Shown in pieces: positions 27,758 through 36,408 of a stretch of 42,146 bases of DNA. How positions within the stretch are numbered: position 1 is the first letter of the stretch; every line of letters begins with the position of its first letter. The translations under genes were made by a program, and so were the position numbers. Source of the stretch: Burkholderiales bacterium (GTDB lineage: Bacteria; Pseudomonadota; Gammaproteobacteria; Burkholderiales; Casimicrobiaceae); assembly GCA_020851255.1 (NCBI GenBank), contig JADZDA010000037.1, positions 1-42,146 of the forward strand. The letters run 5' to 3'. The notes under the pieces are model-generated. The model worked only from the letters and a program-made list of their open reading frames with translations. It did no database searches and had not been told where the DNA came from.

Positions 27758-29812
27758 TCAGCCCGATGACGACGTCATGCCATTATGACGCAGAAGCGCG
27801 TCGAGTTGGGGCTCGCGGCCCCGGAACGCCACGAACGACTCGAGCGCGGGCCGGCTGCCGCCGCGGGCGAGCACCTCGTCGCGGAAGCGTCGCCCCGCCT
27901 CGACGGACAGCACGCCCAGTTCCTCGAACAGGCTGTAGGCGTCGGCCGACAGGACCTCGGCCCACTTGTAGCTGTAGTAGCCGGCCGCGTAGCCGCCGGC
28001 GAAGACGTGGCTGAAGCCCTGCATGAACCGGTCGTACGGCGCGCACGGCAGCACGCGCACCTCGGCGCGCACGGCGTCGAGCGCCGCCTGCGGCGTCGCG
28101 TAGCGGCCACCGCCGCCGGGCACGTACCCGGTGTGGACCAGCATGTCGAACAGGCCGAACTCGAGCTGGCGGACCGTCGCGAGACCGCTCTGGAAATTCT
28201 TCGCGGCGAGCATCTTCTCGTAGAGCGCGCGCGGCAGCGGTTCCCCGGTGTCGGCATGCGCGGTCATGTGCTTCAGCACGTCCCACTCCCAGCAGAAGTT
28301 CTCCATGAACTGGCTGGGCAGCTCGACCGCGTCCCACTCGACGCCCGCGATGCCGGAGACGCCCGAGACCTCGATCTGCGTCAGCATGTGGTGCAGGCCG
28401 TGGCCGAACTCGTGGAAGACGGTGATCACGTCGTCGTGGGTGAACAGCGCCGGCCGCTCGCCCACCGGCGAGGGGAGGTTGCAGGTGAGGTACGCCACCG
28501 GAATCTGCAGGCCCCGCGCGTTGCGACGGCGGTTGATCGCGTCGTCCATCCAGGCGCCGCCCTGCTTGTGCTCGCGCGCGAAGTTGTCGAAGTAGAACTG
28601 CGCGATCACCGCGCCCGATCGGTCGGCGATCTCGAAGAAGCGCACCGTCGGATGCCAGGTCTCGGCCTTCGCCTCGCGGATCGCGACGCCGTAGATCGTC
28701 TCGACGACGCGGAACAGCCCGGCGAGCACCTTGTCCTCGGGGAAATACTGCCGGACCGCCTCGTCGGAGAACGCGTAGCGCCTCGACTGGAGCTTCTCGG
28801 TCGCCCACGCGAGATCCCACGGTTCGAGACGTCGCACGCCCAGTTCGTCGCGCGCGAACGACGCGAGTTCCGCGTAGTCGCGCTCGGCGTAGGGCTTCGC
28901 GCGCTTCGCGAGATCGCGCAGGAACCCGAGCACCTCGCCGGCGTCGCGCGCCATCTTGGGCACGATCGAGACCTCGGCGTAGTCGGGGTAGCCCAGGAGC
29001 CGCGCCGCTTCGCGCCGCAGCGCGAGCACGCGCACGATCAGCGGGCCGTTGTCCCACGCCGGATCCGCGCCGAGATCGGAAGCGCGCGTCGAGTAGGCGC
29101 GGTGCAGCGTCGCGCGGAGCTCGCGGTCGTCCGCGTACTTCATCACCGGCAGGTAGCAGGGCATCCGCAGCGTGAGCTTCCAGCCGTCGGCGCCGTCCGC
29201 CCGCGCCGCCGCGCGCGCCTCGGCGATCACGTCGGCAGGCAGGCCGGCGAGTCGCCGCTCGTCGGCGACGACGAGCGACCATGCGTTGGTCGCGTCGAGC
29301 ACGTTGTCGTCGATCTTCGCGCACACCGACGCGAGCTCCTCCTGGATCGCCTTGAAGCGCGCCTTCTCGGCCGCCGGCAGTTCCGCGCCGGAGAGCCGGA
29401 AGTCGCGCAGCTCGTTGTCGATCACGCGCCGGCGCGCATCGTCGAGCGACGCGTACGCCGGCGTGGCGGCGATCGCCCGGTACCTCGCGTACAGCCGCTC
29501 GTCCTGGCCGAGGTCGGTGTGCAGGTCGGTGATCCCGGGCAGGTTGCCGTTGTAGGCGTCGCGCAGCGCCGGCGTGTTGACGACCGCGTTCAGGTGGCGC
29601 ACGACGCCCCAGGCGCGGTGCAGGCGGTCCATCGCGTCGGCGAGCGGTTCGGCGACGTTGTCCCAGGTCGGCGGGGCGCGGTCGGTCGCCACGCGCTCGA
29701 CCGTGTCGCGCACTTCGCGGATCAGCGTGTCGATCGCCGGCGTCACGTGTTCGGGGCGGATCGCCGTGAATCGGGGCAGCCCCGAGAAGTCGAGCAGCGG
29801 GTTGTCGGTCAT
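27758..29812 (-). CDS. prlC: Oligopeptidase A, M3 family zinc metallopeptidase
   Basis: A 684-residue cytoplasmic peptidase that degrades short peptides, including cleaved signal peptides. The zinc motif FHEFGHGLHHML gives HExxH, with the third ligand Glu expected about 25 residues later in SQFMENFCWEW. The start LLDFSGLPRFTAIRPEHVTPAIDTLI is typical of OpdA/PrlC, as is FSHVFAGGYAAGYYSYKWAEVL near the end. Two adjacent ATGs (29815 and 29812) follow AAGGA; 29812 has the better spacing. The track start at 29836 is unlikely. It probably forms an operon with the DUF4124-glutaredoxin gene downstream. Confidence 0.94.
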   Translation of the reverse strand: MTDNPLLDFSGLPRFTAIRPEHVTPAIDTLIREVRDTVERVATDRAPPTWDNVAEPLADAMDRLHRAWGVVRHLNAVVNTPALRDAYNGNLPGITDLHTDLGQDERLYARYRAIAATPAYASLDDARRRVIDNELRDFRLSGAELPAAEKARFKAIQEELASVCAKIDDNVLDATNAWSLVVADERRLAGLPADVIAEARAAARADGADGWKLTLRMPCYLPVMKYADDRELRATLHRAYSTRASDLGADPAWDNGPLIVRVLALRREAARLLGYPDYAEVSIVPKMARDAGEVLGFLRDLAKRAKPYAERDYAELASFARDELGVRRLEPWDLAWATEKLQSRRYAFSDEAVRQYFPEDKVLAGLFRVVETIYGVAIREAKAETWHPTVRFFEIADRSGAVIAQFYFDNFAREHKQGGAWMDDAINRRRNARGLQIPVAYLTCNLPSPVGERPALFTHDDVITVFHEFGHGLHHMLTQIEVSGVSGIAGVEWDAVELPSQFMENFCWEWDVLKHMTAHADTGEPLPRALYEKMLAAKNFQSGLATVRQLEFGLFDMLVHTGYVPGGGGRYATPQAALDAVRAEVRVLPCAPYDRFMQGFSHVFAGGYAAGYYSYKWAEVLSADAYSLFEELGVLSVEAGRRFRDEVLARGGSRPALESFVAFRGREPQLDALLRHNGMTSSSG

Positions 29813-29861
29813 CATCGATCCTTCGGTTTCGCGCAACGTCGTCGAATCGCGGCGGCCGGCC

Positions 29862-30605
29862 TCATGCGCGGCCGGCGAGCGCGGCGTCGAGCCCGGCGAG
29901 GTCCTCGGGCGTGCCGATGTTCGCCCAGCGGCCGTCGTAGCGTTCGCCGGTGACGATGCCGGCGCCGATCCATTCGCGGTAGAGCGGCAGCAGTTTGAGT
30001 TTCACGCCGCGCGGGAGTTCGGCGAAAAGCGCCGGATGGTACACGCCGATGTTGCCGTACGTCAGCACCGGCGCGACGGATGGCGCCGGGCTCGGGGCGT
30101 CCGGCAGCGCGAGCCGTCCTGGCCTGCCGTCCGCGGACGCCGGCAGCCGGAAATCCCCCTGCGGGTGATAGGGCGGATTGGGCACCCTCACCAGGTGCGC
30201 GCGCGCAGGGTCGGCCGGCCCGGCGATCGCGGCGATCCTCGGCGCGAGCGCGGCGTAGTCGTAGTCGGTCCAGATGTCGCCCGAGACGACGACGATCGGA
30301 ACGGGTGCGAACAGCGGGGACGCCGTGGCGAGGCCGCCGGCGGTTTCGAGCGGCTCGGGCTCGATCGACCAGTGGAGCCTCACGCCCAGCGCGCGGCCGT
30401 CCGCCAGCGCATCGACGAGACGATCGGCGAGGTGCGACGCGTTGATCGCGATGTCGCGGTGGCCCGCGCGGGCGAGCGCCTCGATCTGGTGGACGACCAG
30501 CGCCTTGCCGCCGGCGACGAGCAGCGGCTTGGGCGTCGCATCCGACAGCGGGCGCATCCGCTCGCCGCGCCCGGCGGCGAGGATCATCGCGGTCGCGTCC
30601 CCCAT
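29862..30605 (-). CDS. murU: N-acetylmuramate alpha-1-phosphate uridylyltransferase
   Basis: A 247-residue nucleotidyltransferase that makes UDP-MurNAc from MurNAc-1-phosphate in the peptidoglycan recycling route that bypasses de novo synthesis and confers fosfomycin tolerance. The nucleotide-binding signature AMILAAGRGERMRPLSDATPKPLL is at the N-terminus; VVVSGDIWTDYDY carries the metal-binding Asp, and YGNIGVYHPALF and GRWANIGTPEDL are typical of MurU. It lies 25 bases after amgK, the kinase supplying its substrate, which supports the specific name over generic sugar nucleotidyltransferases. Confidence 0.9.
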   Translation of the reverse strand: MGDATAMILAAGRGERMRPLSDATPKPLLVAGGKALVVHQIEALARAGHRDIAINASHLADRLVDALADGRALGVRLHWSIEPEPLETAGGLATASPLFAPVPIVVVSGDIWTDYDYAALAPRIAAIAGPADPARAHLVRVPNPPYHPQGDFRLPASADGRPGRLALPDAPSPAPSVAPVLTYGNIGVYHPALFAELPRGVKLKLLPLYREWIGAGIVTGERYDGRWANIGTPEDLAGLDAALAGRA

Positions 30606-30630
30606 GCGTTCGTTCCGGCCGGCGGCGCGA

Positions 30631-31662
30631 TCAGAACGTGTAGCCGGCCTTCGCGTCGCGTCCTTCGAGCCGGTCGAGCAGCGCGAGGAGCGGCGCGAGC
30701 GCCGAGTAGCGCCCGCAGGCGCCGCGCAGGTAGACCATGACGCGCGGCATGTCGGCGAGGTAGCCGTGCTTGCCGTCGCGGTGCGCGAGCCGCGCGAAGA
30801 TCCCGAGCACCTTCAACTGCCGCTGGACCCCCATCCACTCGAAGTCGCGCCAGAAGGCGCCGAAATCCGGATCGACCGGCAGCGCGGCCCTGCGTGCGCG
30901 TTCCCAGTAGCGGACGGCGAGGTCGATCTGGCGCTCCTCGTCCCAGGCGACGTAGGCGTCGCGCAGCAGCGACACGAGGTCGTAGGTGATCGGGCCGTAG
31001 ACCGCGTCCTGGAAATCGAGCACCCCCGGATTGGGTGCCGACACCATCAGGTTGCGCGAATGGTAGTCGCGGTGCACGTACACGCGCGGCTGCGCGAGGT
31101 TGTTCGCGAGCACGGACGCGAAGACGCGCTCCAGCGTGTCGCGGGTTTCGGCGTCGGGCGCGACGCCGAGGTGCCGCGCCAGGTACCACTCGGGGAAGAG
31201 GTCGAGCTCGCGGCGGAGCAGCGCCTCGTCGTACGGCGGCAGCGTGCCGGCGCGCGACGCCGACTGCCATCGGACCAGCGCGTCGATCGCGTCGAGGTAG
31301 AGCGTCCTGGCCGTCGATTCCGAGAGCGCGTCGAGGTAGGTCGTCGTGCCCAGGTCGGTCAGCAGCAGGAAGCCGCGATCGAGATCCTGCGCGAGCACGC
31401 GCGGCGCGTGCACACCGGCGCCGGCGAGGAGCGCGGCGATGCGCACGTACGGGCGGCAGTCCTCCATCGGCGGCGGCGCGTCCATGGCGATCAGCGTGCG
31501 CTCGCCGGGGGCGACCGGCGGCGGCGTCGCGGCGTCGAAGGTCGCGCGGAAATAGCGGCGGAAGCTCGCGTCGGCCGACGCGGGCGCGAGCGCGTAGCGC
31601 GCGCCCGGCAGCGTGTCGGCGATCCAGGCGTCGAGGGCGGCGAGTCGTTCGTCGGCGGTCAT
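30631..31662 (-). CDS. amgK: N-acetylmuramate/N-acetylglucosamine anomeric kinase
   Basis: A 343-residue aminoglycoside-phosphotransferase-fold kinase that phosphorylates MurNAc at the anomeric position in cell-wall recycling. It contains DASFRRYFRATF (N-lobe), the catalytic loop VYVHRDYHSRNLMVS with HxDxxxxN and the metal-binding VLDFQDAVYGPITYDLVSLL. The order amgK-murU, divergent from lptD, is conserved in Pseudomonas and many betaproteobacteria, which supports the name. The start ATG at 31662 is about 127 bases from the lptD start, with a shared palindromic promoter between. Confidence 0.92.
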   Translation of the reverse strand: MTADERLAALDAWIADTLPGARYALAPASADASFRRYFRATFDAATPPPVAPGERTLIAMDAPPPMEDCRPYVRIAALLAGAGVHAPRVLAQDLDRGFLLLTDLGTTTYLDALSESTARTLYLDAIDALVRWQSASRAGTLPPYDEALLRRELDLFPEWYLARHLGVAPDAETRDTLERVFASVLANNLAQPRVYVHRDYHSRNLMVSAPNPGVLDFQDAVYGPITYDLVSLLRDAYVAWDEERQIDLAVRYWERARRAALPVDPDFGAFWRDFEWMGVQRQLKVLGIFARLAHRDGKHGYLADMPRVMVYLRGACGRYSALAPLLALLDRLEGRDAKAGYTF

Positions 31663-31742
31663 CGGGGACGAGGCCGCGAGGGCGGCGGACGGCGTTCGTC
31701 ACGCCTGGCGGCCCGGGGCAGGAGGCCGCGGGGAGGGCGTTG

Positions 31743-31763
31743 GGTAGAATGCGGGATTCTACC
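31743..31763. promoter_or_regulatory. Palindrome with a -10-like TAGAAT on each strand (lptD / amgK divergent promoters)
   Basis: GGTAGAAT (31743-31750) and ATTCTACC (31756-31763) form a perfect 8-bp inverted repeat around GCGGG. Each arm reads TAGAAT in one direction: 31745-31750 towards lptD and, on the minus strand, 31761-31756 towards amgK. RNA polymerase could bind only one way at a time, which would couple outer-membrane assembly and wall recycling. No clear -35 is seen for either. Confidence 0.5.
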
Positions 31764-31788
31764 GGACCTCCGTCGGCACACCCCGAAC

Positions 31789-34158
31789 ATGCCCCGCGCC
31801 CGCGCATCGCGCGCCCTCTCCGCGCTCGCCGCAGCCCTGGGTGCGGCCGCGGAGCTGGCCGCGCAGACGCCGGCCCCGGTGCCGGCGGCGCCACCGCCGC
31901 CGCTCGTGTTGCGACCTGCCCGCGAGATCGCGCCGGCGGCCGCGCCGGTGCCGGCGCCCGCGCCCGGCACCCGGGCCTCGGCGCCGCAGCGTCCGCGCGT
32001 CGGCACCGCGGACGACACCGAGCGCGGCATCGTCTTCCTGCGCGCCGACCGGCTCGAGGGCGTCGCCGAACGCGAGGTCCGCGCCGAGGGCCGGGTCGAG
32101 CTGCGCGCGCGGCGCGAGACCGTGCTCGCCGACCGCCTGGTCTACGACCTCGAGCGCGACGAACTGCGCGCGAGCGGCAACGTCGTCCTGCGCCAGGGCG
32201 TGGACTGGATCACCGGCCCCGAGCTCGTCTACAAGCGGGACGACCAAACCGGCTCGCTCGAGTCGCCGAAGTTCTCGTTCGGGCAGACCGGCGCGCGCGG
32301 CGACGCGGCGAAGATCACGTTCGCCGGGCCCGACCGCTACGACGTCGCCGATGGCCGGTACACGACCTGCGTCGCGCCGCGCGAGGACTGGTTCCTGCAG
32401 ACGCGCGAGCTCGAGATCGACACGCAGCGGATGGTCGGCACCGCCCGCGACGCGACGGTGCGTTTCTTCGGCGCGCCGCTCTTCTACGCGCCCTGGATCG
32501 AGTTCCCGCTGTCCAACGCGCGCAAGAGCGGATTCCTCGTGCCGACGGCCGGCTCGTCGGGCGCGCGCGGCGTCGAGTTCGCGCTCCCCTATTATTTCAA
32601 CCTCGCGCCGAACTACGACGCGACGCTCACGCCGCGGATCATGAGCAAGCGCGGCCTGCAGCTCGGCGGCCAGTTCCGCTACCTGTACGGCGGCGACCAC
32701 GGCGGCGGCGGCGAGGCCGACGCGCAGGTGCTGCCCGACGACCGGCAGACGAGCAGCACGCGCTACGCGCTGGTCTGGCGGCACGCGCAGCAGATCGCGC
32801 CGGGCTGGGGCGGCTACGTCGACCTGAACAAGGTGTCCGACGACAAGTACTTCGCCGACCTGGCCGACCGCATCTCGGTCACGTCGCAGACGACGTTGCC
32901 GCGCGAGGCGGGCGTCACCTACGCCGGCGGGCCGTGGACGCTGCTCGCGCGCGTGCAGTCGTTCCAGACGCTGCAGGATCCGAACGCGCCCATCGTGCCG
33001 CCGTACCACCGCGTACCGCAGGTGATCGGCACGCTGGCGGAGACCGACTGGGCCGGGATCTCGGTCTCGGGGTTCGGCGAATACACCCGCTTCCGCTCGA
33101 CGCAGCTCACGCAGGGCTCGCGGGCGGTCCTCTACCCGCAGGTCGCGTGGAAGCGCGGCGCGCCCGGGTGGTTCTTCGCGGCGCGCACCGGCGTGCACCT
33201 GCGCCGCTACGACCTCGACGAGAGCTTCGGCGGCGACCCCGAGCGCAACCTCGCCATCCCGATCACCAGCGTCGACGCGGGCGTCGTGTTCGAGCGCGAC
33301 TGGCGGCTCTTCGGCGTCGACTTCGTCAACACGCTCGAGCCGCGCGCCTACTACGTCTACATCCCGTTCCGCGAGCAGAACTCGCTGCCGGTGTTCGACT
33401 CGGCGATCGACGACTACAACTTCGGCCAGCTCTTCACCGAGAACCGCTACCTGGGCCAGGACCGCATCGGCGATACCAACCAGCTGACGCTCGGCGTGAC
33501 CTCGCGGCTGCTCGACCCGGGCACCGGCGCGGAGCGGCTGCGCGTCGCGCTCGCGCAGCGCTTCTACTTCGAGGACCAGCGGGTCACGCTGAACGAAGTG
33601 CCGCGCTCGGCGTCGTCGTCGGACATCCTGCTCGCCGTCGAGGGCCGGATCTCGGAGGCCTGGGCGGTCGCGGGGCTGGTCCAGCAGAACCTCGATCGCG
33701 GCCAGAACGAGCGGTTCAACGTCGCGGTCCGGTACACGCCCGAGCCGGGCCGCGTGATCTCGGCCGGGTATCGCTTCACGCGGCAGCTCGTCAACCCCAA
33801 CGGCTCGACCGAGCAGATCAGGCAGATCGACCTGGCGGCGCAGTGGCCGGTCGGCGGCCGCTGGACGCTGCTCGGCCGCTTCAACTACGCGCTCAACGAC
33901 CGCAAGCTCCTCGAGGGCATCGCGGGCGTCGAGTACAATGGCGACTGCTGGGCGCTGCGCGCCGTGCTGCACCGGCTCGCGACGACGGTCGACCAGACCA
34001 ACACGTCGTTCTTCATCCAGCTCGAGCTGAACGGCCTCGCGCGCGTCGGCACGAGTCCGCTGGACCTGCTCCGGCGCAGCGTTCCCGGCTACGTCCCGGT
34101 GAACGATCCGTCGCGCATGCTCCGCGACGACGGCGCGGGCCCGCTGCCCGAGTTCTGA
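31789..34158 (+). CDS. lptD: LPS-assembly protein LptD
   Basis: The 789-residue outer-membrane translocon that inserts lipopolysaccharide into the outer leaflet together with LptE. After the signal peptide (ALSALAAALGAAAELAAQ) and a long Pro/Ala linker (28-70) comes an LptA-like beta-jellyroll domain (about 75-200: IVFLRADRLEGVAEREVRAEGRVELR, LVYDLERDELRASGNVVLRQG), then the barrel (SGFLVPTAGSS, LAPNYDATLTPRIMSKRGLQLGG). Only two Cys are present, Cys194 and Cys720, fitting one of the two E. coli interdomain disulfides (Cys173-Cys725). ATG 31789 agrees with the signal peptide; the track ORF starts in amgK antisense sequence. surA follows after nine bases. Confidence 0.96.
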   Translation: MPRARASRALSALAAALGAAAELAAQTPAPVPAAPPPPLVLRPAREIAPAAAPVPAPAPGTRASAPQRPRVGTADDTERGIVFLRADRLEGVAEREVRAEGRVELRARRETVLADRLVYDLERDELRASGNVVLRQGVDWITGPELVYKRDDQTGSLESPKFSFGQTGARGDAAKITFAGPDRYDVADGRYTTCVAPREDWFLQTRELEIDTQRMVGTARDATVRFFGAPLFYAPWIEFPLSNARKSGFLVPTAGSSGARGVEFALPYYFNLAPNYDATLTPRIMSKRGLQLGGQFRYLYGGDHGGGGEADAQVLPDDRQTSSTRYALVWRHAQQIAPGWGGYVDLNKVSDDKYFADLADRISVTSQTTLPREAGVTYAGGPWTLLARVQSFQTLQDPNAPIVPPYHRVPQVIGTLAETDWAGISVSGFGEYTRFRSTQLTQGSRAVLYPQVAWKRGAPGWFFAARTGVHLRRYDLDESFGGDPERNLAIPITSVDAGVVFERDWRLFGVDFVNTLEPRAYYVYIPFREQNSLPVFDSAIDDYNFGQLFTENRYLGQDRIGDTNQLTLGVTSRLLDPGTGAERLRVALAQRFYFEDQRVTLNEVPRSASSSDILLAVEGRISEAWAVAGLVQQNLDRGQNERFNVAVRYTPEPGRVISAGYRFTRQLVNPNGSTEQIRQIDLAAQWPVGGRWTLLGRFNYALNDRKLLEGIAGVEYNGDCWALRAVLHRLATTVDQTNTSFFIQLELNGLARVGTSPLDLLRRSVPGYVPVNDPSRMLRDDGAGPLPEF

Positions 34159-34167
34159 GGTGTCCCG

Positions 34168-35526
34168 ATGGCGATCCGTCGACTGGTGATTCCGATGCTC
34201 GCGAGCGCCGCGCTCGCGGCCCAAGCGTACGCCCAGGCGCCGCTCGGTCCCCGGCCGCTGCCGCCGGGCGCGCGGCCGGCGGCGCCGGCCGCCCCGCCGG
34301 GACCGGTCGCGCTCGATCGCGTCGTCGCCGTCGTCAACGACGAAGCGCTCACGCAGTACGAGATGAACGAGCAGAAGCGCGTGCTGCTCCAGCAGTTGCG
34401 CGAGTCCCGGCTGCAGCCGCCGGCGCCGGACGTGCTCGACAAGCAGGTGATCGAGCGGCTGATCACCGAGCGCGCGTTGCTGCAGTTCGCCAAGGACACC
34501 GGCATCCGCGTCGACGACACGACCGTCGAGCGGACGATCCTGCGGATCGCGCAGGAGAACAAGCTCACGCCCGAGGAGTTCCGGCGCGTCCTCGACCGCG
34601 AGGGCATCGCCTACGCGAAGTACCGCGAGGACGTGCGCCGCGAGCTCACGGTCCAGCGGCTGCGCGACCGCGAGGTCGACAGCCGGATCTTCGTGTCCGA
34701 CGCCGAGGTCGACCAGCACCTCGCCACCGTCGCCTCGCAGGCCGGCGGCGAGAACGAGTACCTGCTCGCGCACATCCTCGTGCGCGTGCCGGAGCAGAGC
34801 TCGCCCGAGCAGATCGAGCAGCGCCGCGCGCGCGCCGAGGAGGCGCTCGCGCGGGTGCGCGCGGGCACGGCGTTCGCGCAGGTCGCGGCGACCTATTCCG
34901 ACGCGACCGACGCGCAGCAGGGCGGGAACCTCGGCTGGCGGACGCCGGCGCGCATGCCGTCGGTGTTCGTCGATCCGGTGCGCGGACTGAAGAAAGGGGA
35001 GGCCTCCGCCGTGCTGCGCAGCCCGGCCGGGTTCCACATCGTGCAGCTCGCCGACGAGCGCAGCCGCAACCAGGCGACGGTGGTCCAGCAGACGCGCGTG
35101 CGCCACATCCTCGTCAAGGTGAACGAGCTCACGTCGGAGAACGAGGCCAGGGCGAAGATCGACCGGATCCGCGAGCGCATCGAGGGCGGCGCGAAGTTCG
35201 AGGACCTCGCGCGCGTGAATTCCGAGGACGCCTCGTCGGCGCGCGGCGGCGACCTGGGCTGGATCAGCCCGAACGACACCGTGCCCGACTTCGAGCGCGC
35301 GATGGCGCAATTGAAGCCCAACGAACTGTCGGCGCCGGTGCGCACGCCGTTCGGCTGGCACCTGCTGCAGGTGCTCGAGCGGCGCGAGCAGGACGTGTCC
35401 AGGGACCGCACGCGCGACCAGGCGCGCCTGGCGCTGCGCCAGCGCAAGGCCGACGAACAGTTCCAGGAGTTCGTGCGGCAGACTCGCGACCGCGCCTACG
35501 TCGAGATCAAGGCCGACGAGCGCTGA
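34168..35526 (+). CDS. surA: Periplasmic chaperone/peptidyl-prolyl isomerase SurA
   Basis: A 452-residue chaperone that escorts outer-membrane proteins, LptD among them, through the periplasm. The signal peptide (LVIPMLASAALAAQAYAQ) is followed by the SurA N-domain (LDRVVAVVNDEALTQYEMNEQ), then two parvulin domains (about 190-290 with LLAHILVRVPEQSS and GGNLGWRTPARMP; about 300-405 with RVRHILVKVNEL and GGDLGWISPNDTVPDFE). A basic C-terminal helix follows. The domain count matches E. coli SurA. A Pro-rich stretch before the N-domain is longer than usual. Co-transcription with lptD is standard. Convergent with the GNAT gene. Confidence 0.96.
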   Translation: MAIRRLVIPMLASAALAAQAYAQAPLGPRPLPPGARPAAPAAPPGPVALDRVVAVVNDEALTQYEMNEQKRVLLQQLRESRLQPPAPDVLDKQVIERLITERALLQFAKDTGIRVDDTTVERTILRIAQENKLTPEEFRRVLDREGIAYAKYREDVRRELTVQRLRDREVDSRIFVSDAEVDQHLATVASQAGGENEYLLAHILVRVPEQSSPEQIEQRRARAEEALARVRAGTAFAQVAATYSDATDAQQGGNLGWRTPARMPSVFVDPVRGLKKGEASAVLRSPAGFHIVQLADERSRNQATVVQQTRVRHILVKVNELTSENEARAKIDRIRERIEGGAKFEDLARVNSEDASSARGGDLGWISPNDTVPDFERAMAQLKPNELSAPVRTPFGWHLLQVLERREQDVSRDRTRDQARLALRQRKADEQFQEFVRQTRDRAYVEIKADER

Positions 35527-35542
35527 GGGCCCCGGCCCGGTG

Positions 35543-36028
35543 CTACGCCGCCGGCGCGCCGGCGATCCGCTTGGTCATGATCACGCAGTCGAGCCAGGCG
35601 CCGGGCGCGAGTTCGTGGCGCGCCCCGGACTCCGGCGTCCAGCCCAGCGCCCGGTAGAAAGGGACCGCGTTCTGCGACGCGTGCAGCAGGAGCGCGCTGC
35701 GCCCGCGTTCGCGCGCCGCGTCCTCGAGGGCGGCCATCAGCGCACGGCCGACGCCGGCGCGCGCGAAATCGGGATCGACGTAGCAGCCTTCGACGACGCC
35801 CTCGACCGGGTGGAGCTGGGCGAAGCCGGCGATGCGCCCGTCGTCGTCCTCGGCGACCAGGACGACGCGCGCCTCGATCGGCTCGACATAGGTCTCCGGC
35901 GTCGTGCGGCCCGACCAGGCGGCGACGCTCTCGGGCGGGTAGTGCGACGACGCGGTCTCGCGGATCGCGCGCGTGTGGATCGCCCAGATCGCGGTCGCGT
36001 CGTTGGGAACCGCGCGCCGGATGCGCAA
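35543..36028 (-). CDS. GNAT-family N-acetyltransferase
   Basis: A 161-residue acetyl-CoA-dependent acetyltransferase of unknown substrate. The fold is visible from IRRAVPNDATAIWAIHTRAI at the start through GRIAGFAQLHPVEGVVEGCYVDPDFARAGVGRALMAALEDAAR, where RAGVGRAL is the pyrophosphate-binding loop, to VPFYRALGWTPESG, the usual GNAT C-terminal motif. The only plausible start is TTG (36028). It lies 16 bases after the DUF3460 stop on the same strand. Its last codons contain a perfect 16-base GC palindrome at the convergent junction with surA. Confidence 0.9.
   Translation of the reverse strand: MRIRRAVPNDATAIWAIHTRAIRETASSHYPPESVAAWSGRTTPETYVEPIEARVVLVAEDDDGRIAGFAQLHPVEGVVEGCYVDPDFARAGVGRALMAALEDAARERGRSALLLHASQNAVPFYRALGWTPESGARHELAPGAWLDCVIMTKRIAGAPAA
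35549..35564. repeat. 16-base perfect palindrome at the surA/GNAT convergent junction
   Basis: CGCCGGCGCGCCGGCG is its own reverse complement and lies within the final codons of the GNAT gene, 23 bases after the surA stop. As RNA it could form a hairpin that helps stop transcription from the surA side, but there is no T tract. Confidence 0.3.
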
Positions 36029-36044
36029 CAGGCGCCCGTCCGCG

Positions 36045-36251
36045 TTATTTCCAGCTGAAGTACGAGTACGCCTTCTGCGCGAGACGGCCCAGGTCCATGA
36101 CGCGCCGCTCAGCCAGGTCGCGCGGCGACTTGTCCCACCAGATCGCGCGGCTCGTCTTCTGCTCGTCCGGCAGATGGGGCTTGCGGTCGATCAGTTCGCG
36201 GACGAACCGGGTGTGTTCGGACTCGTAGTGGCGGGCGGGCAGCATTCCCAT
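36045..36251 (-). CDS. DUF3460 family small protein
   Basis: A 68-residue protein of unknown function, a family I know from betaproteobacteria. The core HYESEHTRFVRELIDRKPHLPDEQ, then SRAIWWDKSPRDLAE and the C-terminal AQKAYSYFSW are diagnostic. I start it at ATG 36251, which has GGAG six bases upstream; the ATG at 36287 chosen in the track is part of a TAGAAT -10-like box and adds 12 residues with no family match. No signal peptide or membrane helix. It is followed by the GNAT gene after 16 bases. Confidence 0.88.
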   Translation of the reverse strand: MGMLPARHYESEHTRFVRELIDRKPHLPDEQKTSRAIWWDKSPRDLAERRVMDLGRLAQKAYSYFSWK

Positions 36252-36285
36252 CGCAGGCTCCGGGCCGTTGGTCGGCGCGACACCC

Positions 36286-36291
36286 ATTCTA
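36286..36291 (-). promoter_or_regulatory. -10-like TAGAAT for the DUF3460-GNAT unit
   Basis: The minus strand reads GGTAGAATGGGTG here. The expected transcription start is near 36280, about 28 bases before the ATG at 36251, which supports that start over the ATG at 36287. The same GGTAGAAT octamer occurs in the lptD/amgK promoter palindrome. Confidence 0.45.
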
Positions 36292-36408
36292 CCGGCCCCG
36301 GCCGGCCGGCGACTTGAAGCCGGTCAAGGATCCGGGCCGCCCGCGGCCACGGCGGGGCGGGCGCGGCCACGCGGACCCGAAGCGCGAGCGCCGCGGCGAC
36401 GAGACGAC

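Noticed and set aside
31035-35657. 1540-residue ORF on the + strand and a 1200-residue ORF on the - strand across lptD-surA
   Set aside because: Both are Arg/Ala/Pro-rich shadows of lptD, surA and amgK caused by high GC at third positions; no domain motifs are present.
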